A stretch of 64,000 nucleotides of DNA from Epiperipatus broadwayi (taxonomy: Eukaryota; Onychophora; Udeonychophora; Euonychophora; Peripatidae), in NCBI GenBank assembly GCA_028023455.1, contig JAQFVV010012395.1, positions 4,526,001-4,590,000 of the forward strand. The letters run 5' to 3'. Below the pieces are notes generated by a model. It did no database searches. It was not told the DNA's origin and saw only the letters and a list, made by a program, of their open reading frames with translations. Numbering within the stretch: the first letter of the stretch is position 1; every line of letters begins with the position of its first letter. The translations under genes were made by a program, and so were the position numbers. Positions 37,028 to 48,284 of the stretch are shown piece by piece.

Positions 37028-37235
37028 AACAGGTAAAACTCTCCATACAGTAGTGCCAACCAGAGTAGTCTGGGGATATTGGATGAGTAAGCACTAGATA
37101 GAGATTTTATGCACAAGCCTTCTGGCATCCATTGATTATACTCTGGTTGGCACTGAGTGGCACTACTGTATGGAGAGTTTTTCCTGTTTTAATAACAGTA
37201 ATGTGCTAGCATAAGAAATAGTAATCATGTGACCA
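37028..37235. mobile_element. Family D foldback copy with both terminal repeats
   Basis: The left end AAACAGGTAAAACTCTCCAT and CAGTAGTGCCAACC is mirrored on the right by GAGTGGCACTACTGTATGGA and GAGTTTTTCCTGTTTTAATA. The right flank carries the remains of the outer arm (AATCATGTGACCAATATT). The centre has the family markers GGATATTGGATGAGTAAGCA and TTATGCACAAGCCTTCTGGC. No coding capacity. Confidence 0.6.
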
Positions 37236-37547
37236 ATATTTTATTTGGAAAAAAATATTTCAAGATTATTAAATTTTTGAAATCAATACTTTATATTTGT
37301 TTAATGCATTTTCATATATTATTGTTGATTTGTTTTTTTAAATAGATGCTATATATTTATACACTTCCCATTCTTTATTTTATCCAAAGTTTGTTTGATA
37401 AATATGTTAAATTCACAATAACTAATTTATTCATTTATTTTTGGGGATCAAATTAACTTTTGAAAACAATAAAAGAGTTTAATGTATAAGCACATATTTT
37501 ATAGTTACTGTACCATATTTATTTTGTAAAAATTATCTTCAAAATAT

Positions 37548-38005
37548 TACATGATCACCATTTTACATTCTTGTTAATAAGAGTACCAAATCTTCCATAT
37601 AAAAGTGCCACCAAGTGTAAGTCTTCATAATCAATGGATGCAGAAAGGTTTGTGCATAAAATCTGTATCTAGTGCCTACTCATCCAATATCCCCAGACTA
37701 CTTTCTAGCTTGAAGCTTTTATTAGTGAGGAACCTTGGATTTGAGAGCACTGCACATAGATCTTAGGATCTAATGCAACTCCCCAGCAATCACATTTTAC
37801 CTATTTGGTTAACTATAAAGCTAGGAATCCAAGATAAAAACAGTATACGGTTTACAAACCAAGCTCATTCGCTTGTATATTTATATAGAAGTGAATTCAG
37901 TTCAGAATAGTTCAGCATCTATACATTTTGGTGTCTGGTTTTTCAAAAACCATACTCACCATTATCCTATGGGCGGGATAATTATAAAACCATCAAAACT
38001 CATTT
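37548..38005 (-). mobile_element. Family D long copy, left arm of a large inverted repeat
   Basis: About 430 bp reading opposite to the copy at 38601-38993. Shared blocks (on plus here) include CTAGTGCCTACTCATCCAAT, GCTCATTCGCTTGTATATTT and TTTTTCAAAAACCATACTCA, then ATTATCCTATGGGC. It shows that family D has a longer form whose centre is deleted in the short copies. Confidence 0.6.
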
Positions 38006-38239
38006 GATCATCATTTCATATGCTTACACATGCTTTTAAGAGTATTAAACTCTCCATATAGTAATGCCATGAAGTGTAAGCCTTGAGTTGGAAACAGGGT
38101 GTTTTTATCTCGGGCTTCTAGCTTTATAGTTAATCAAATAAGTAAAAAGGGGATGCATTTGATCCTAAGATTTTTAAGTGCAGTGCTATCAAATCCAAGG
38201 TTCCTTACTGATGAAAGCCACAAGTTAGAAACTAGTCTG

Positions 38240-38251
38240 AATATATTGGAT
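38240..38251. repeat. Left 12-bp target-site duplication
   Basis: AATATATTGGAT, repeated exactly at 38477-38488. Confidence 0.75.
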
Positions 38252-38476
38252 TATAAATTCATCTATACTCCTTCAACACTTTAAGCAAATAACTTTATTT
38301 ATATATTTTACAGTTTCGACTGTACTAGCAGTCTTCGAAACTGTAAAATATATAAATAAAGTTATTTGCTTAAAGTGTTGAAGGAGTATAGATGAATTTA
38401 TAGTGCAATAAAAAAAGAAGCAAAATATAGAGGGAGAAAGAAGAAATGGAGAAGAATTATATGTGAAATATAAAAT
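38252..38476 (+). mobile_element. Palindromic Penelope-type terminal-repeat insertion
   Basis: The 225-bp insert begins exactly at the target duplication with two 68-bp arms (38252-38319 and 38335-38402) that are perfect reverse complements around a 15-base centre. It ends with a 74-bp unique tail. On the minus strand the centre holds GACTG-CTAGTA-CAGTC-GAAAC, which resembles the motif at 58808-58835. Past the right arm the plus strand reads KYINKVICLK, similar to the start of the minus frame at 52129-51932 (CKIKSFLLKS). I infer a truncated Penelope-like copy made of inverted pseudo-LTRs. Perfect arm identity suggests recent origin or ongoing gene conversion. Confidence 0.6.
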
Positions 38477-38488
38477 AATATATTGGAT
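38477..38488. repeat. Right 12-bp target-site duplication
   Basis: AATATATTGGAT, partner of 38240-38251. Confidence 0.75.
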
Positions 38489-38600
38489 GATTAGAGACCA
38501 GATAGGGTTTTTATGCACAAACCTTTCTGCATCTATTGATTAGGAAGGCTTGTACTTTTGTCACACTACTGTATGGAGAGTTTGGTACTGGTGATCATGT

Positions 38601-38993
38601 TTATGTTTTGATGGTTTTATACTTATCATGCCCATAGGATAATAATGACTGGTTTTTGAAAAACCAAAGAAACAAATGTACAGATGCTGAACTGAGTTCA
38701 GATCTGTATGAGTATACAAGCGAATGAGCTTGGATTGGAAACATTATGGTGTTTTCATTATGAGCTCCTAGCTTTATAGTTAACCAAATGAGTAAAAGGT
38801 GGCTGCTGGAGGGTTTATTAGATTCTAAGACCTAGGTGCAGTGCTTTCAAATCCAAGGCTCCTCACTGATTAAAGCCACAAGCTAGAAATTAGTTTGGGG
38901 ATGTTGGATAAGTAGGCACTAGATAAGGATTTTATGCACAAACCTTCCTGCATCTATTGATAATAAGGCACTACTTTATGGAGAGTTTGGTAC
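38601..38993 (+). mobile_element. Family D long copy, right arm of the large inverted repeat
   Basis: Blocks TGATGGTTTTATACTTATCA, ACAAGCGAATGAGCTTGGAT and AGCTTTATAGTTAACCAAAT, then GATAAGTAGGCACTAGATAA, are the reverse complement of 37548-38005. It ends in GGAGAGTTTGGTAC, where the CR1-like LINE begins. Confidence 0.6.
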
Positions 38994-40768
38994 ACTTTTA
39001 ATAAGATGGTTATAGAAGACAGAATTTCCAGATAGCTGAAATAATACAAGAGTGAGGCTATTTATTTAAAAGAAAGGGTAAGGACTATAGCAAGATAAAC
39101 ACAATTATAGAACCATTAGTGATAACGTCAGTGTTACATAAAGTTGTTACATATATGGTGCCTGGAAAGGTGGCAATATGGAAGAAAATAGTATAGTGGG
39201 AGAAATGCTAAAAGGTTTTAGAATGGATAGGCATATAGGATATAGTATATTTATAGTCACATAACTATACGTATCAATTAGGAAATGTAGAATGAGTTAG
39301 AATTGAAAATGGGGTGGGACTAAAGCAAGGATGTTCTATGTTACTTATTTTGTTTTTGTTATATTTGAGAGAAGTGGAGAGAGCAATAGAAAGATTAGGA
39401 AGAGGAATAAAGATACCATTAATAGATGGCAAGAGGGTGCATACATTATCAAGTCTTTTATTAGCTGATATCTTCTTGTGCAGAGGAAGTAGGGAAGATA
39501 TGGAAGTTTTGCTAAAGTCTTGCACAATAGTGGATAAAGAGATGGGTATTAAATTTAATGAAGAAAAATCAAAAGTAATGATGATAAATGCTGGGGAAAG
39601 AAAAGAGAATTTTTATTGTGAAATATAAAATTAAATGTGGTGAATAGGTATAACTATTTGGGAATTGTCTTGAGTAATCAGAAGAATTGCTTGGGTTAAT
39701 GGAGAAAAAATTGATAAATGAAAAAAAGAAATGAAAGGGACTGGATAAAAAAAAATTTATCAGTGTTTTCATATCATAAATATGATGTAGTAAGAGTTGT
39801 ATGGAAGGGAGTGGTAGGAGCAGGATTAATTTATGGTAGTGATGTGTTATATCTTAGTAAAAGAGGTGTTAGATTACTTAGAAAAAGTACAAAGGAGAAA
39901 GACATGTATTAGATATAATGTGTGGACGAAAATTCAAGGAGAAAAGGGAAGTTTTTATATGAGCGATGCAAAATGTTGAGTAGATTGCAATTTATGGACA
40001 GTAAGAGAACAGCCAAAATAGTATTTAATTGGATTATGAGTAAATGACAGACAACAAGGTGGGTGAGAAAAGGTAGTACGGTATGCAGATTTGGATAAAG
40101 ATTTTATGTTAGTATACTTGTACGAAAGATGGGATGATTATGTTAGGAGAATTGTTGAATGTTATCATGGCAAAGATTGGGATAGAAGAATAGATACATT
40201 AATAAAAAAATAGGGAGCTGGAGAGATTGAGAATTAGTATGGAGAGGAAAAAGAGTTTAAATATATATAGAAGTAAATAGAATATTTGTATGAGTTAATT
40301 TATGATAATTGGGAAGGAAAGTAGTTAACTGTTTAAGGCCGAACAGGATCGTTGGCAATAAGAGAATATACACATAAATGGAAAAAATGTGGGTAGTTTA
40401 GTTTGCAAGTTATGTAAAGAAGGTATGAAAAATATTAGGCATCTGCTAATGGAATGTAAATGCTACAAGCAGAAAGGACACAAATAATGAAGTTGTGGGA
40501 GAATAAATATAAACAAAGTGATTATACAGAAAGTGGGTTCTAATTTTTACTGGGTTTGGAAAAAGATAAGAGAGATCTAGATATAAAGGCCATAAAGTGG
40601 GCAGAGATGATGTTATGGAAATGGGAAGGATAGAGAAGAATATGGGAAAAATTCTGTGTGGGGATTGGAAAGTGAATGTAAGGTAGTTAGTAACTGGTTT
40701 CTCGGGGCATAGTGGCTGAGAGATTCATGACTTCGATAAAGGAGTAGCCATATCACATCACATACTCT
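38994..40768 (+). mobile_element. CR1-like LINE, 5'-truncated copy
   Basis: It is collinear with the 3' part of the minus element at 52706-57350. Plus-strand frame 39314-39628 holds motif B (LKQGCSMLLILFLLYLREVE), then the motif C region as LLLADIFLC (one Asp lost), and GIKFNEEKSKVMMIN. Frame 39718-39912 continues the thumb. A zinc-knuckle-like VCKLCKEGMKNIRHLLMEC lies near 40400. The 3' end reads TGACTTCGATAAAGGAGTAG then CATATCACATCACATACTCT, matching the other copy. Frameshifts make it inactive. Confidence 0.85.
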
Positions 40769-40979
40769 TATTATTAATCTTCATATGTATGTTTATTTTG
40801 GGTACAATAAGTTAATAAAAGAAATAATGAAAATTTACTCAGTTTATTCTGATTTTTGTATCAAATATTGATTGGGAAATCTGTGAAATTTTGAATGGGA
40901 TTCTCCGGAATTTGAGGAATTTTAGTCCAAATGCTCTGTAACTATATTCATATGAACACAGATTGTTATAGACAGTTAT

Positions 40980-41225
40980 TAAACATCAGATAATCACCAT
41001 TTTTTATGCTTGCTCATAACTTATTAAAAACAGGCAAACTCTCCATACAGTAGTGCCACTCAATACAAGCCAGAGCAATCAATGGATGCCAAAAGGCTTG
41101 TGCATAAAATCCCTATCTAGTACCTTCTCATACAATATCTGCAGACTAGTTTCTAGCTTGTGGCTTCCATCAGTGAGGAAGGAGCCTTAGATCTGAGAGC
41201 ACTGCACCTAAATCTTCCTGAATGA
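40980..41225 (-). mobile_element. Family D foldback copy, one end
   Basis: Starts ATCAGATAATCACCATTTTT and TTGCTCATAACTTATTAAAA, then CTCTCCATACAGTAGTGCCA and CTAGTTTCTAGCTTGTGGCT. It breaks off after CACTGCACCTAAATCTT. Orientation matches 37548-38005. Confidence 0.6.
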
Positions 41226-43046
41226 ATATAAGGGGCTTCATAATATTGCTCTAAATATAGGGTTATAATGGGCTCAATTTGTAATGTTGCTGCAAATATA
41301 ATGATATAAAGGGGTTTGTTATTTAATAATGTTGCTGTAAATGCAAAATTTGGAATTTTATTAAAGTTTTAAACTGACTTTTTTCCCTCAGTGAAAATCA
41401 GAATCATAGCATTTGAACTAAATATTGTTTTTCTTTTGTACTCAAAGTATATATAGCTAGGAAAGACATCCTCTTATAAAGAATAATGAATACAATTTAG
41501 TTTATATAAGTACTTGAAAAGTAAATTTTTGCTAGGCTGCTCTTTTGATGAATGAGTATCAAAGTTGTCAGCCCTATTTATTGTAATGAATGCCTCATTT
41601 TCCACTTTAATGACTTCTTCCTGCCAAGAGATCAAATTACCAATAGAGTATAAAAATAAATTTAGAAAAAGCATCAGAAAAACTTTTTTTTTTAAAAACT
41701 TTCTTTTTCAATTGAAATGTTTTTTATGTAGTATTTTTTTTTTTTAAAAAAAAAATGAAATAAGGAAAACAATCTTATCTGCAGATATATGATATACCAG
41801 TTTTAAGGTAATTCTCTTTTCTGCCAGATATTTCAATAATTTGTTGGTGTTGGATTTATAAAAGATATAATTATTTTTACTACATTAGAATGGAATGTTT
41901 GCCTGCTTATTTAAATTGCGTGGGTGGAAGAGGATGACTACCAACTTTATTTAGTGGTGATAGTTGTAAAAATTAAACAAAAGGACACTGTAAAGAAAAA
42001 ATTTTAAAAGTGTAATGAATGTAATTATATGTTTGCTTTGCTTTTTTTTTTTTATTATAAAAATAAAATATTGATAATTTCTATTGTTAGTTTAAATGAT
42101 TATTATTGATTAATTACTTGCTTTAACACATTTTAAACTATCAAACCAGTTTTTCTACATGTATAGACCCAATTTAGAATGATCATGTTCTTTAGTTCTC
42201 TTATTACTAAAAATATTTCTTACGTTAAAAAAAAATTTTGACAATTAAAATTACTGATTGCTAATATACACATATAAATGGTCTTTCCCTCTTTTATATA
42301 TAGGCATACATTCTCTGATTAAAGGCATTCAATTAAATAGGAAAAAATAATTTAGCAATAACAGTTGATCATTATAAATATATGATAGTTCGTCATGTCA
42401 TTACTTGCTAAATTTTTAACAATTTATTCTAACATCTCAGTTTTAATGATACATTTTAAACTTTAAGAAACCCCACTTGTTTTTTTTTTTGTGTTTTTTT
42501 TTCAAAAATCTTTTTATAAAATATAATAAAATTTTTTGATGATTTCATTTTTAGTTTATTTAAAAAAAAAAAAAAGAAGAGAATAATCATTTTGTGTTTA
42601 TGAAAAACTTACCATTAATAAAAAGTATGGGTTTGCAGATCCAAGGTGTATAGTTGTATGTAATTGTTTTCATTTACTATGTCGTCTCTCATGGTGAAAT
42701 ATGTATCTTCTCTAAGAATTCTTTATAAAAGTATCTGTTTTTATTAGCATTTATATTGATGGCATTTGATTTCATGTGTTTGCCATTGCTGATGGTGATT
42801 TGACAATAATAATGTGAAAAATATTTTGTACTGAGCCATTTTCCATAAGCCTAAAATTATATAATGAAAAATTGAAGATAATTAATGTACATAGATCAGT
42901 GTTTTTTGACTTTGATTTCAGATGTGATGGATTTTTCTCTAGCTGATTCTGAGTAAATAGATGATAGATCAATACATGGTTATATGTGCTCATTAAAAAT
43001 AATTTGATTTTGATTTTTTTGTTAATCTGTGAAAATATTTATAATG
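41226..43046. other. Unannotated AT-rich sequence
   Basis: No gene or recognised repeat. Long A and T tracts lie near 41730, 42043 and 42561. Confidence 0.45.
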
Positions 43047-43054
43047 GTTTAGTT
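43047..43054. repeat. Left 8-bp target-site duplication of hAT element
   Basis: GTTTAGTT, repeated exactly at 43505-43512. Confidence 0.85.
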
Positions 43055-43504
43055 CAGGGGTCGGCAAATAGCGGCCCTCCAAGACAATCAGAAAAATACA
43101 TCTTGAACTGAGATTTCCTTCCTGTGCACGACCGAAGATTCATCTATTATTTTCCACTAAGATGGCCACATCAATACACATGCACAGTGTAGATACTATG
43201 TGCAGGGCTTTCTTTTCCAGTTGATCTAGTTAATTTCAATTTTGTCTTTGCATTAGCAAATATATACATTTCCAACTTTAGTGAAACCATGAACCCTCCA
43301 AAAAAATCGGTGATGAATGTCATGTGTTTAATGAAGAATGGACAAACAAATATTTTTTTGGTAATACAGTGAATAAAGCAGTGTGTTTATTGCATCATAA
43401 AAAAGGTGCGGCCCTCCGCTAACCTTCGCTTTTACAAAGTGGCCCCCGATGCGGCCCTCCACCAACCTCTGTGGCCCTCGAGCCAAAACAATTGGCCACC
43501 CCTG
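43055..43504 (+). mobile_element. Internally deleted hAT transposon
   Basis: A 450-bp element with hAT-type ends: CAGGGGTCGGCAAATAGCGG at the left and, in reverse complement, CAGGGGTGGCCAATTGTTTT at the right. Perfect 8-bp duplications (GTTTAGTT) flank it, the size that hAT transposases make. Inside, ATG 43289 begins a transposase start (MNPPKK). After a one-base frameshift, DECHVFNEEWTNKYFF and then VNKAVCLL follow (43312-43394), the beginning of a BED-finger transposase of the ZBED/SPIN-like type. The element is GC-richer than its surroundings. It lacks the catalytic domain, so it would have needed a partner in trans. Intact duplications suggest a fairly young insertion. Confidence 0.92.
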
Positions 43505-43512
43505 GTTTAGTT
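43505..43512. repeat. Right 8-bp target-site duplication of hAT element
   Basis: GTTTAGTT, partner of 43047-43054. Confidence 0.85.
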
Positions 43513-45125
43513 GATGGTTCAAAATTCTAAACAAAATGAAGTAGACCAACATAAAAAAATACTGAAGTCAATAAAATTTTCTGACAATTTGGCATCATGG
43601 TGTAATGTCTGATTAATAGATTCTCTTAGAAAATTAATTGCTATTATAAAAAGAAAAAAAAAAGGACTTTGAAAATACAAGTAACATCAAAAACATCAAA
43701 TGCCTACTAACGTTTATTTTTTTATTTATATTCACAATTAACGAAATAAATTGCTCCTCTCCCAAATTGGTCCATTAATTCCAATATATATATTTATAAA
43801 TTGATTCATTATCATCATTTTCCTTACAAATCTTGTTTATGTGTATCATTTTATATTTCCACCTATAGTTTGACCACATTGTATGGCCATTTTCAAAGTC
43901 TATTTTCAGTTATTTCTACAAATACTGTAAAATTTTACATATATAATATTAATTTCTCAATATTTATAAATTCACTTATATGTATAATTTATAGTAATGT
44001 GAAGCTAATTTTCACAAACAAATTATAAATATATGTGATTTATTAAATATTCAGAGAACTTATATATTTATAATTTATACATTTTTTTATAATTTATAAA
44101 TCTAAATGTATTTGTAGGAATAATTGGAGTTTGAATGAACACAGAGTGTAATCAAAGTATAGATGTGATTATAGGATTGCAAAAAAAAAAAAAAAAGAGG
44201 CTATAAAATAAAGAGATATTGGAACTTTTTTTCCCATGAATTATTAAATATATAATATAATATATTAACAATGTTATAGTAAACTTAGAGATAAATTATG
44301 ATTATTAGTTTGAAAATTACCATCCAGTTGCCTAAAGGTCAATGAGATTGCAGTTACTCTATAATTGAAGTCTCCCAAAACATATTGTTGAATTAGATTC
44401 AAATCTATATAGTTGAACATGAAGATGATCTGGATTCAAAATCTTAAATGTGCTGAAATATATTCTGGGTATCAGTTTGGCTGGCTGAATAGTATTGAAA
44501 AGCATTATTTGCTAGAATTCTTGATCTTTTAGTTTCTTCCATCTACTTTTAAGTCCAATTACTCAGAAAATAGTCATGTTGTTTTCAGACAGTTGCATTG
44601 CCATCTAGTGTCTTGTGATGATTTAGTGTTTCTTTTAATTATGTTGTATGTTCACTACATAATATCAAGAGTTTTCCGGCTACTTTTATTTAATCAATAT
44701 TTGAAGAGTTGTTAAATTTAACATAATAGATTATTCTAATTCTAAGTTCAACAGTTAATTTCCCTGAGAATAAATATTGTGTAATTTTTAGTCATCATGG
44801 TCATTAGTGTTAGGGCAAATATAATCGACAAGCATTCTGCAATGATTTTATAGAAAGCTTTGTTTTTGCATTATAAACATCCTGAAAACATTCACAGGAA
44901 TCTTTCCATTGTATATTGGATAGTTATTCGAGAATTTGCCAAGTGTTAATTGTAGAATAAGGAGAGAGAAGTCATCTATGTTTATTAATATTAGCTATAT
45001 ACATGTCAATGGTTTTATAATTTATTTCAAAATTTAGTGTAAATGAAAGTTAATGAGTTATTTTATTTGGTTGAATTAGTAGTATTAAAAGTTAGTAAAT
45101 AGTTTATTATTGAATGTAGAAAAAC
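43513..45125. other. Unannotated AT-rich intron sequence
   Basis: No gene or recognised repeat. Contains an A run near 44181. Confidence 0.45.
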
Positions 45126-45129
45126 TTTA

Positions 45130-45640
45130 ATAAGATGTTTTCAGTATGTCAATCAATGTCAACATTGTCTAGGTGAGTTTTATGAATTTAAAAAATGTTT
45201 TAGAATTGTATAAGAATGAAAGTATAAAATATGAAGGATTGTATGATAACACTAAAAGGAGCTTAGTGTTATTTGGTCTAAGGGCTGGAGTTTTTGATAT
45301 CAGCGAAAGGAGACAAAAATGGAATGAGAATTTAGATTTCAGATGAATGTATATGTGAGGAAATGGAAAAGAGTATTGAACATTTGAATGTAAAATGTTG
45401 AAAGAAAACCAGGATAAATTCTATGGAGAATGAGAAAAATTTAAAGATAAAGACAGTGAAAGAGTTCGAGATTTTATGATTTTTGTTTTGTTTTTATAGT
45501 AAAATTGAGGAGCATGAGAATAATGAAACAGTCTTCATTAAAATGGAATAGGAGGGAGTTTAAAAAAGAAGAAATAAACCAAGTTTTTAAAATAATTGGC
45601 ATAACTAAAAAGTAGATGAGTTTATTATGACATATAACGC
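45130..45640 (+). mobile_element. LINE C-terminal remnant
   Basis: Plus-strand fragments read SLVLFGLRAGVFDISERRQK (about 45260-45320) and, after a frameshift, DECICEEMEKSIEHLNVKC (about 45340-45397). The pattern LF-x-LR-x-G followed by C-x-C-x-E-E...H...C is typical of the zinc-binding tail after LINE polymerases. The polymerase itself is not recognisable upstream. The clade is unknown. It lies about 650 bp before the GSE1 exon. Confidence 0.45.
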
Positions 45641-46282
45641 TTTTGAAAGAAGGGAATAATAGGATTTTTGGATATGTAATCTAAGCTCTGAAACTTCTGA
45701 CTTCGTTTGAGAAACAATTTTATATAATATCACATTACTTTTGAAGTGCTTCTAACTATTGTATGTGTTGAGAAGACCTGCTGCAAAGGATATTTATTAA
45801 GAAATGTATTTTGTTTATGGATGTTCAAAAGTCACATTTGCACAGCTGAGACAGTAGACAAAAAATCTGCAGCCACTTTTGAGGAGTGGTTAAACAATAA
45901 GATCCCAGTATATTAGAGTTATTGGAAATTATTTTGAGAAATAATATATATTCTTAATTTTTTTTTTTTTTAGTTATTTTTGTAATCTATTTACTGCATT
46001 TTCTTTGCATGTATCAAAATTTAGTTAAAATAGTTTTTTTTTTTTTTTTTTAAAGTTACATTTCCCAAAATAATTACCAGGATATATACATAAATAATAT
46101 AGGTAACATGATTTTTAAGATTATTTTCATTTACTTATAAAATGTACCAAAACTTTTTGAAATAATTTTTTTTTCAATGCTTCTTATTTCATTTTACATT
46201 GAAGAATTAGTGTTTTGTAATTTTTAAATAAATTTAGAGAAAATGTTTATAGTAATGGACTAAGTAAATTGAATTGACTTTT

Positions 46283-46294
46283 ATTCTGTTTTAG
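46283..46294 (+). promoter_or_regulatory. Splice acceptor of the GSE1 exon
   Basis: A pyrimidine-rich stretch TTCTGTTTTAG precedes the exon, with AG at 46293-46294. Confidence 0.85.
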
Positions 46295-46495
46295 GCCCGG
46301 CTCATGGTTCAAAACCACCTCCTCTCACAATGATCCCACCCACGGGGCATAAACCTGGAGTCCGGAGCACAGCTACTGTTCCCCCGCTCAATCAAGTTTC
46401 TTCTGTGAGTAGTAACTCTGCGATGAATGCTACCCGGACATCCAGCTTTGCTGCTGCCTTGCGCAAACTGGCTAAACAGGCTATAGATCCTTGTG
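46295..46495 (+). CDS. GSE1: GSE1 (genetic suppressor element 1) internal exon
   Basis: A 201-bp exon follows TTCTGTTTTAG and ends at G|GTAAG. It enters and leaves in phase 1, so it is symmetric and encodes 67 codons. The peptide is proline- and serine-rich at first (PAHGSKPPPLTMIPPTGH), then RSTATVPPLNQ, then SSFAAALRKLAKQAIDPCG. The last block matches human GSE1, where SSSFAAALRKLAKQAEEPRG follows an ATVNPL-type segment. GSE1 is a nuclear protein known as a component of HDAC/LSD1-type corepressor complexes in vertebrates. This exon is far less AT-rich than its flanks. The upstream exon is probably one of the candidates at 249 or 28125, and downstream exons lie beyond the window. Identification is from the motif block alone. 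Confidence 0.92.
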
Positions 46496-48139
46496 GTAAG
46501 AAAATTTTAATATTTAATTACAGTATATAATTAAGATCAGGTGATTCTACAAGATGAAAATTTGTATCTATCATATATTAACTTTAACGCAAAAGATGAT
46601 GACATAAGTTTGTTTCTGTTTGAATTAATATATTTACATATTAAGATTAATGACTGAAAATTTAAATTATTGTAATATTCAACTAATTTGTGTATGTAGC
46701 TATATATATCTGAAAGTAGTTTATTGATTACATTTTAGTAATGTCCGTTATTAATTGCAGGCATGTATAACTTCCCTAGTTTTTTAATCTGCAGTAGATT
46801 GTATGAAGTTTAGGTTGTTTTTTAATATTTTAAGAATCTTTTTTTTAAAAGACAAAATTGCATTTTGGCATAGTGAAGCTTTGAGCAGTTTGTGCATTAA
46901 AATGATGATAAAGCAGATCAAAATTAATTTATATTACTGTTTCCAAAGTCCCTCCTAATAATCCATAGAAATAGATGATTTAAAAAACTAGATAAACTAA
47001 TTACATTTTTTATTTATTTGAAATAATTCTACAGCAGGGTTTATGTCTGTAATAGCATGTAAATAGAAATGACAAAACAATGTTGACAGAAAAAAAGAAT
47101 TAATAAAACATAATCTTAATCATTAATTAAATCCATAGAAAATATTGATATACACAGTGGGATCTGTTACAATGAACATAATTAATTCCATAAGTTAGTT
47201 CATTATATTATCCAATTTTTCTAGCATAATTGAAATAATTGAATTGAAGGATAATCTATTTAGGGACTACAATCTAAAAGACAGTTATATCCATCGCAAT
47301 CGTTTAAACCAAAAAAGTGTAATACAAATTATAAGGTTAAAAGTACATCTGAAATTCATTTCTATATTTAAATTGTTATGCATTGTATTGTAGATGAAAT
47401 TTGAAAATTCAATTTTAATGAAAATAAAAATTGCAGTTTTAAAAACATAAAAAATTAATGAAACTTATTTTTTTTAAAAATAGTGCAGATCATTGACTTA
47501 ACTATTTTCTCAAAATGTCTTGAACAGTTTACTACTTTCTCACCTCCAAATTATTTTTTGTTTAGCTCAGTTTTTTAATCCTGTTTTTCTGGAAAATGAA
47601 TATATGTGCATAGCAGAATTTTAATAATTTTTTAAAAAAAAATTGGATTATAACTGCTAAAAATGTAAATAAACATATACACAAATTAAATTAAGTAACT
47701 AGGCCTTAACAAAATATGATAAAGATCTGGGTAGATTGAAACATTTTATGCATGTCTGTACTATATCAGTCTTGAAATCATTAATTCTGTTATAACAGAC
47801 TTCACTGTATATGATACATTTTATTAGAAATAGTAATAAATATTTTTTACCAGCACAAAATTACTTTTTATAGATGGCGTTAAAATAGAGGGAAAATGTT
47901 CTTATGAATATTTCATTTGATTTTTGGTTGTCTTACTTTTTTGGCGAAATAAAATTTTTGTGGAAAGGAGATCCATATCAGAAAAATAGCTCACACATCA
48001 GTAAAAGTTGAATATGATCATTGTGGGTTTTGTTATATTATTAGTTGCTATGTTTAGTGTTTGTTTCTTTGTTCACAAAATTTATATCAAGTATAAAGAG
48101 ATGCATTGCATACAAAAAATATAAAATTACTTTAAAACA
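46496..48139 (+). other. Start of the downstream GSE1 intron
   Basis: It opens with GTAAGAAAAT at the donor. The rest is AT-rich with no recognised feature. Confidence 0.6.
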
Positions 48140-48284
48140 ATATGTGCTTGGCGCAGAGATAATGAAGTTAGTAAAAGCAAATAATACTCTGCAATTTAAT
48201 GAGCTGAGTGCTTTCGGGAGGCTTTATGCTCCCATAATCATAGCTACTAAAATGAAGAACTATATCTATGGGCCAAGCACATAT
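48140..48284. mobile_element. Short foldback (MITE-like) element
   Basis: A 145-bp segment is bounded by 13-bp inverted repeats, ATATGTGCTTGGC at 48140 and GCCAAGCACATAT at 48272. The inner parts also pair weakly (GAGATAATGAAGTTAGTAAA against TTTTAGTAGC-type sequence). There is no other copy in the window, so the class is unknown. Confidence 0.45.

Larger units (their letters stand above)
38008..38600 (+). mobile_element. Family D copy interrupted by a Penelope-type insertion
   Basis: The element runs from TTTGATCATCATTTCATATG and AAACTCTCCATATAGTAATG to GAAACTAGTCTGAATATATT. It resumes after the insert as AATATATTGGATGATTAGAG and ends CACTACTGTATGGAGAGTTT. Removing 38252-38488 restores the family consensus without a gap, which fixes the order of events. 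Confidence 0.65.

Noticed and set aside
43328-43552. Minus-strand open frame across the hAT right end
   Set aside because: Shadow frame of the GC-richer hAT terminus. It crosses the target duplication, so it cannot be a gene.
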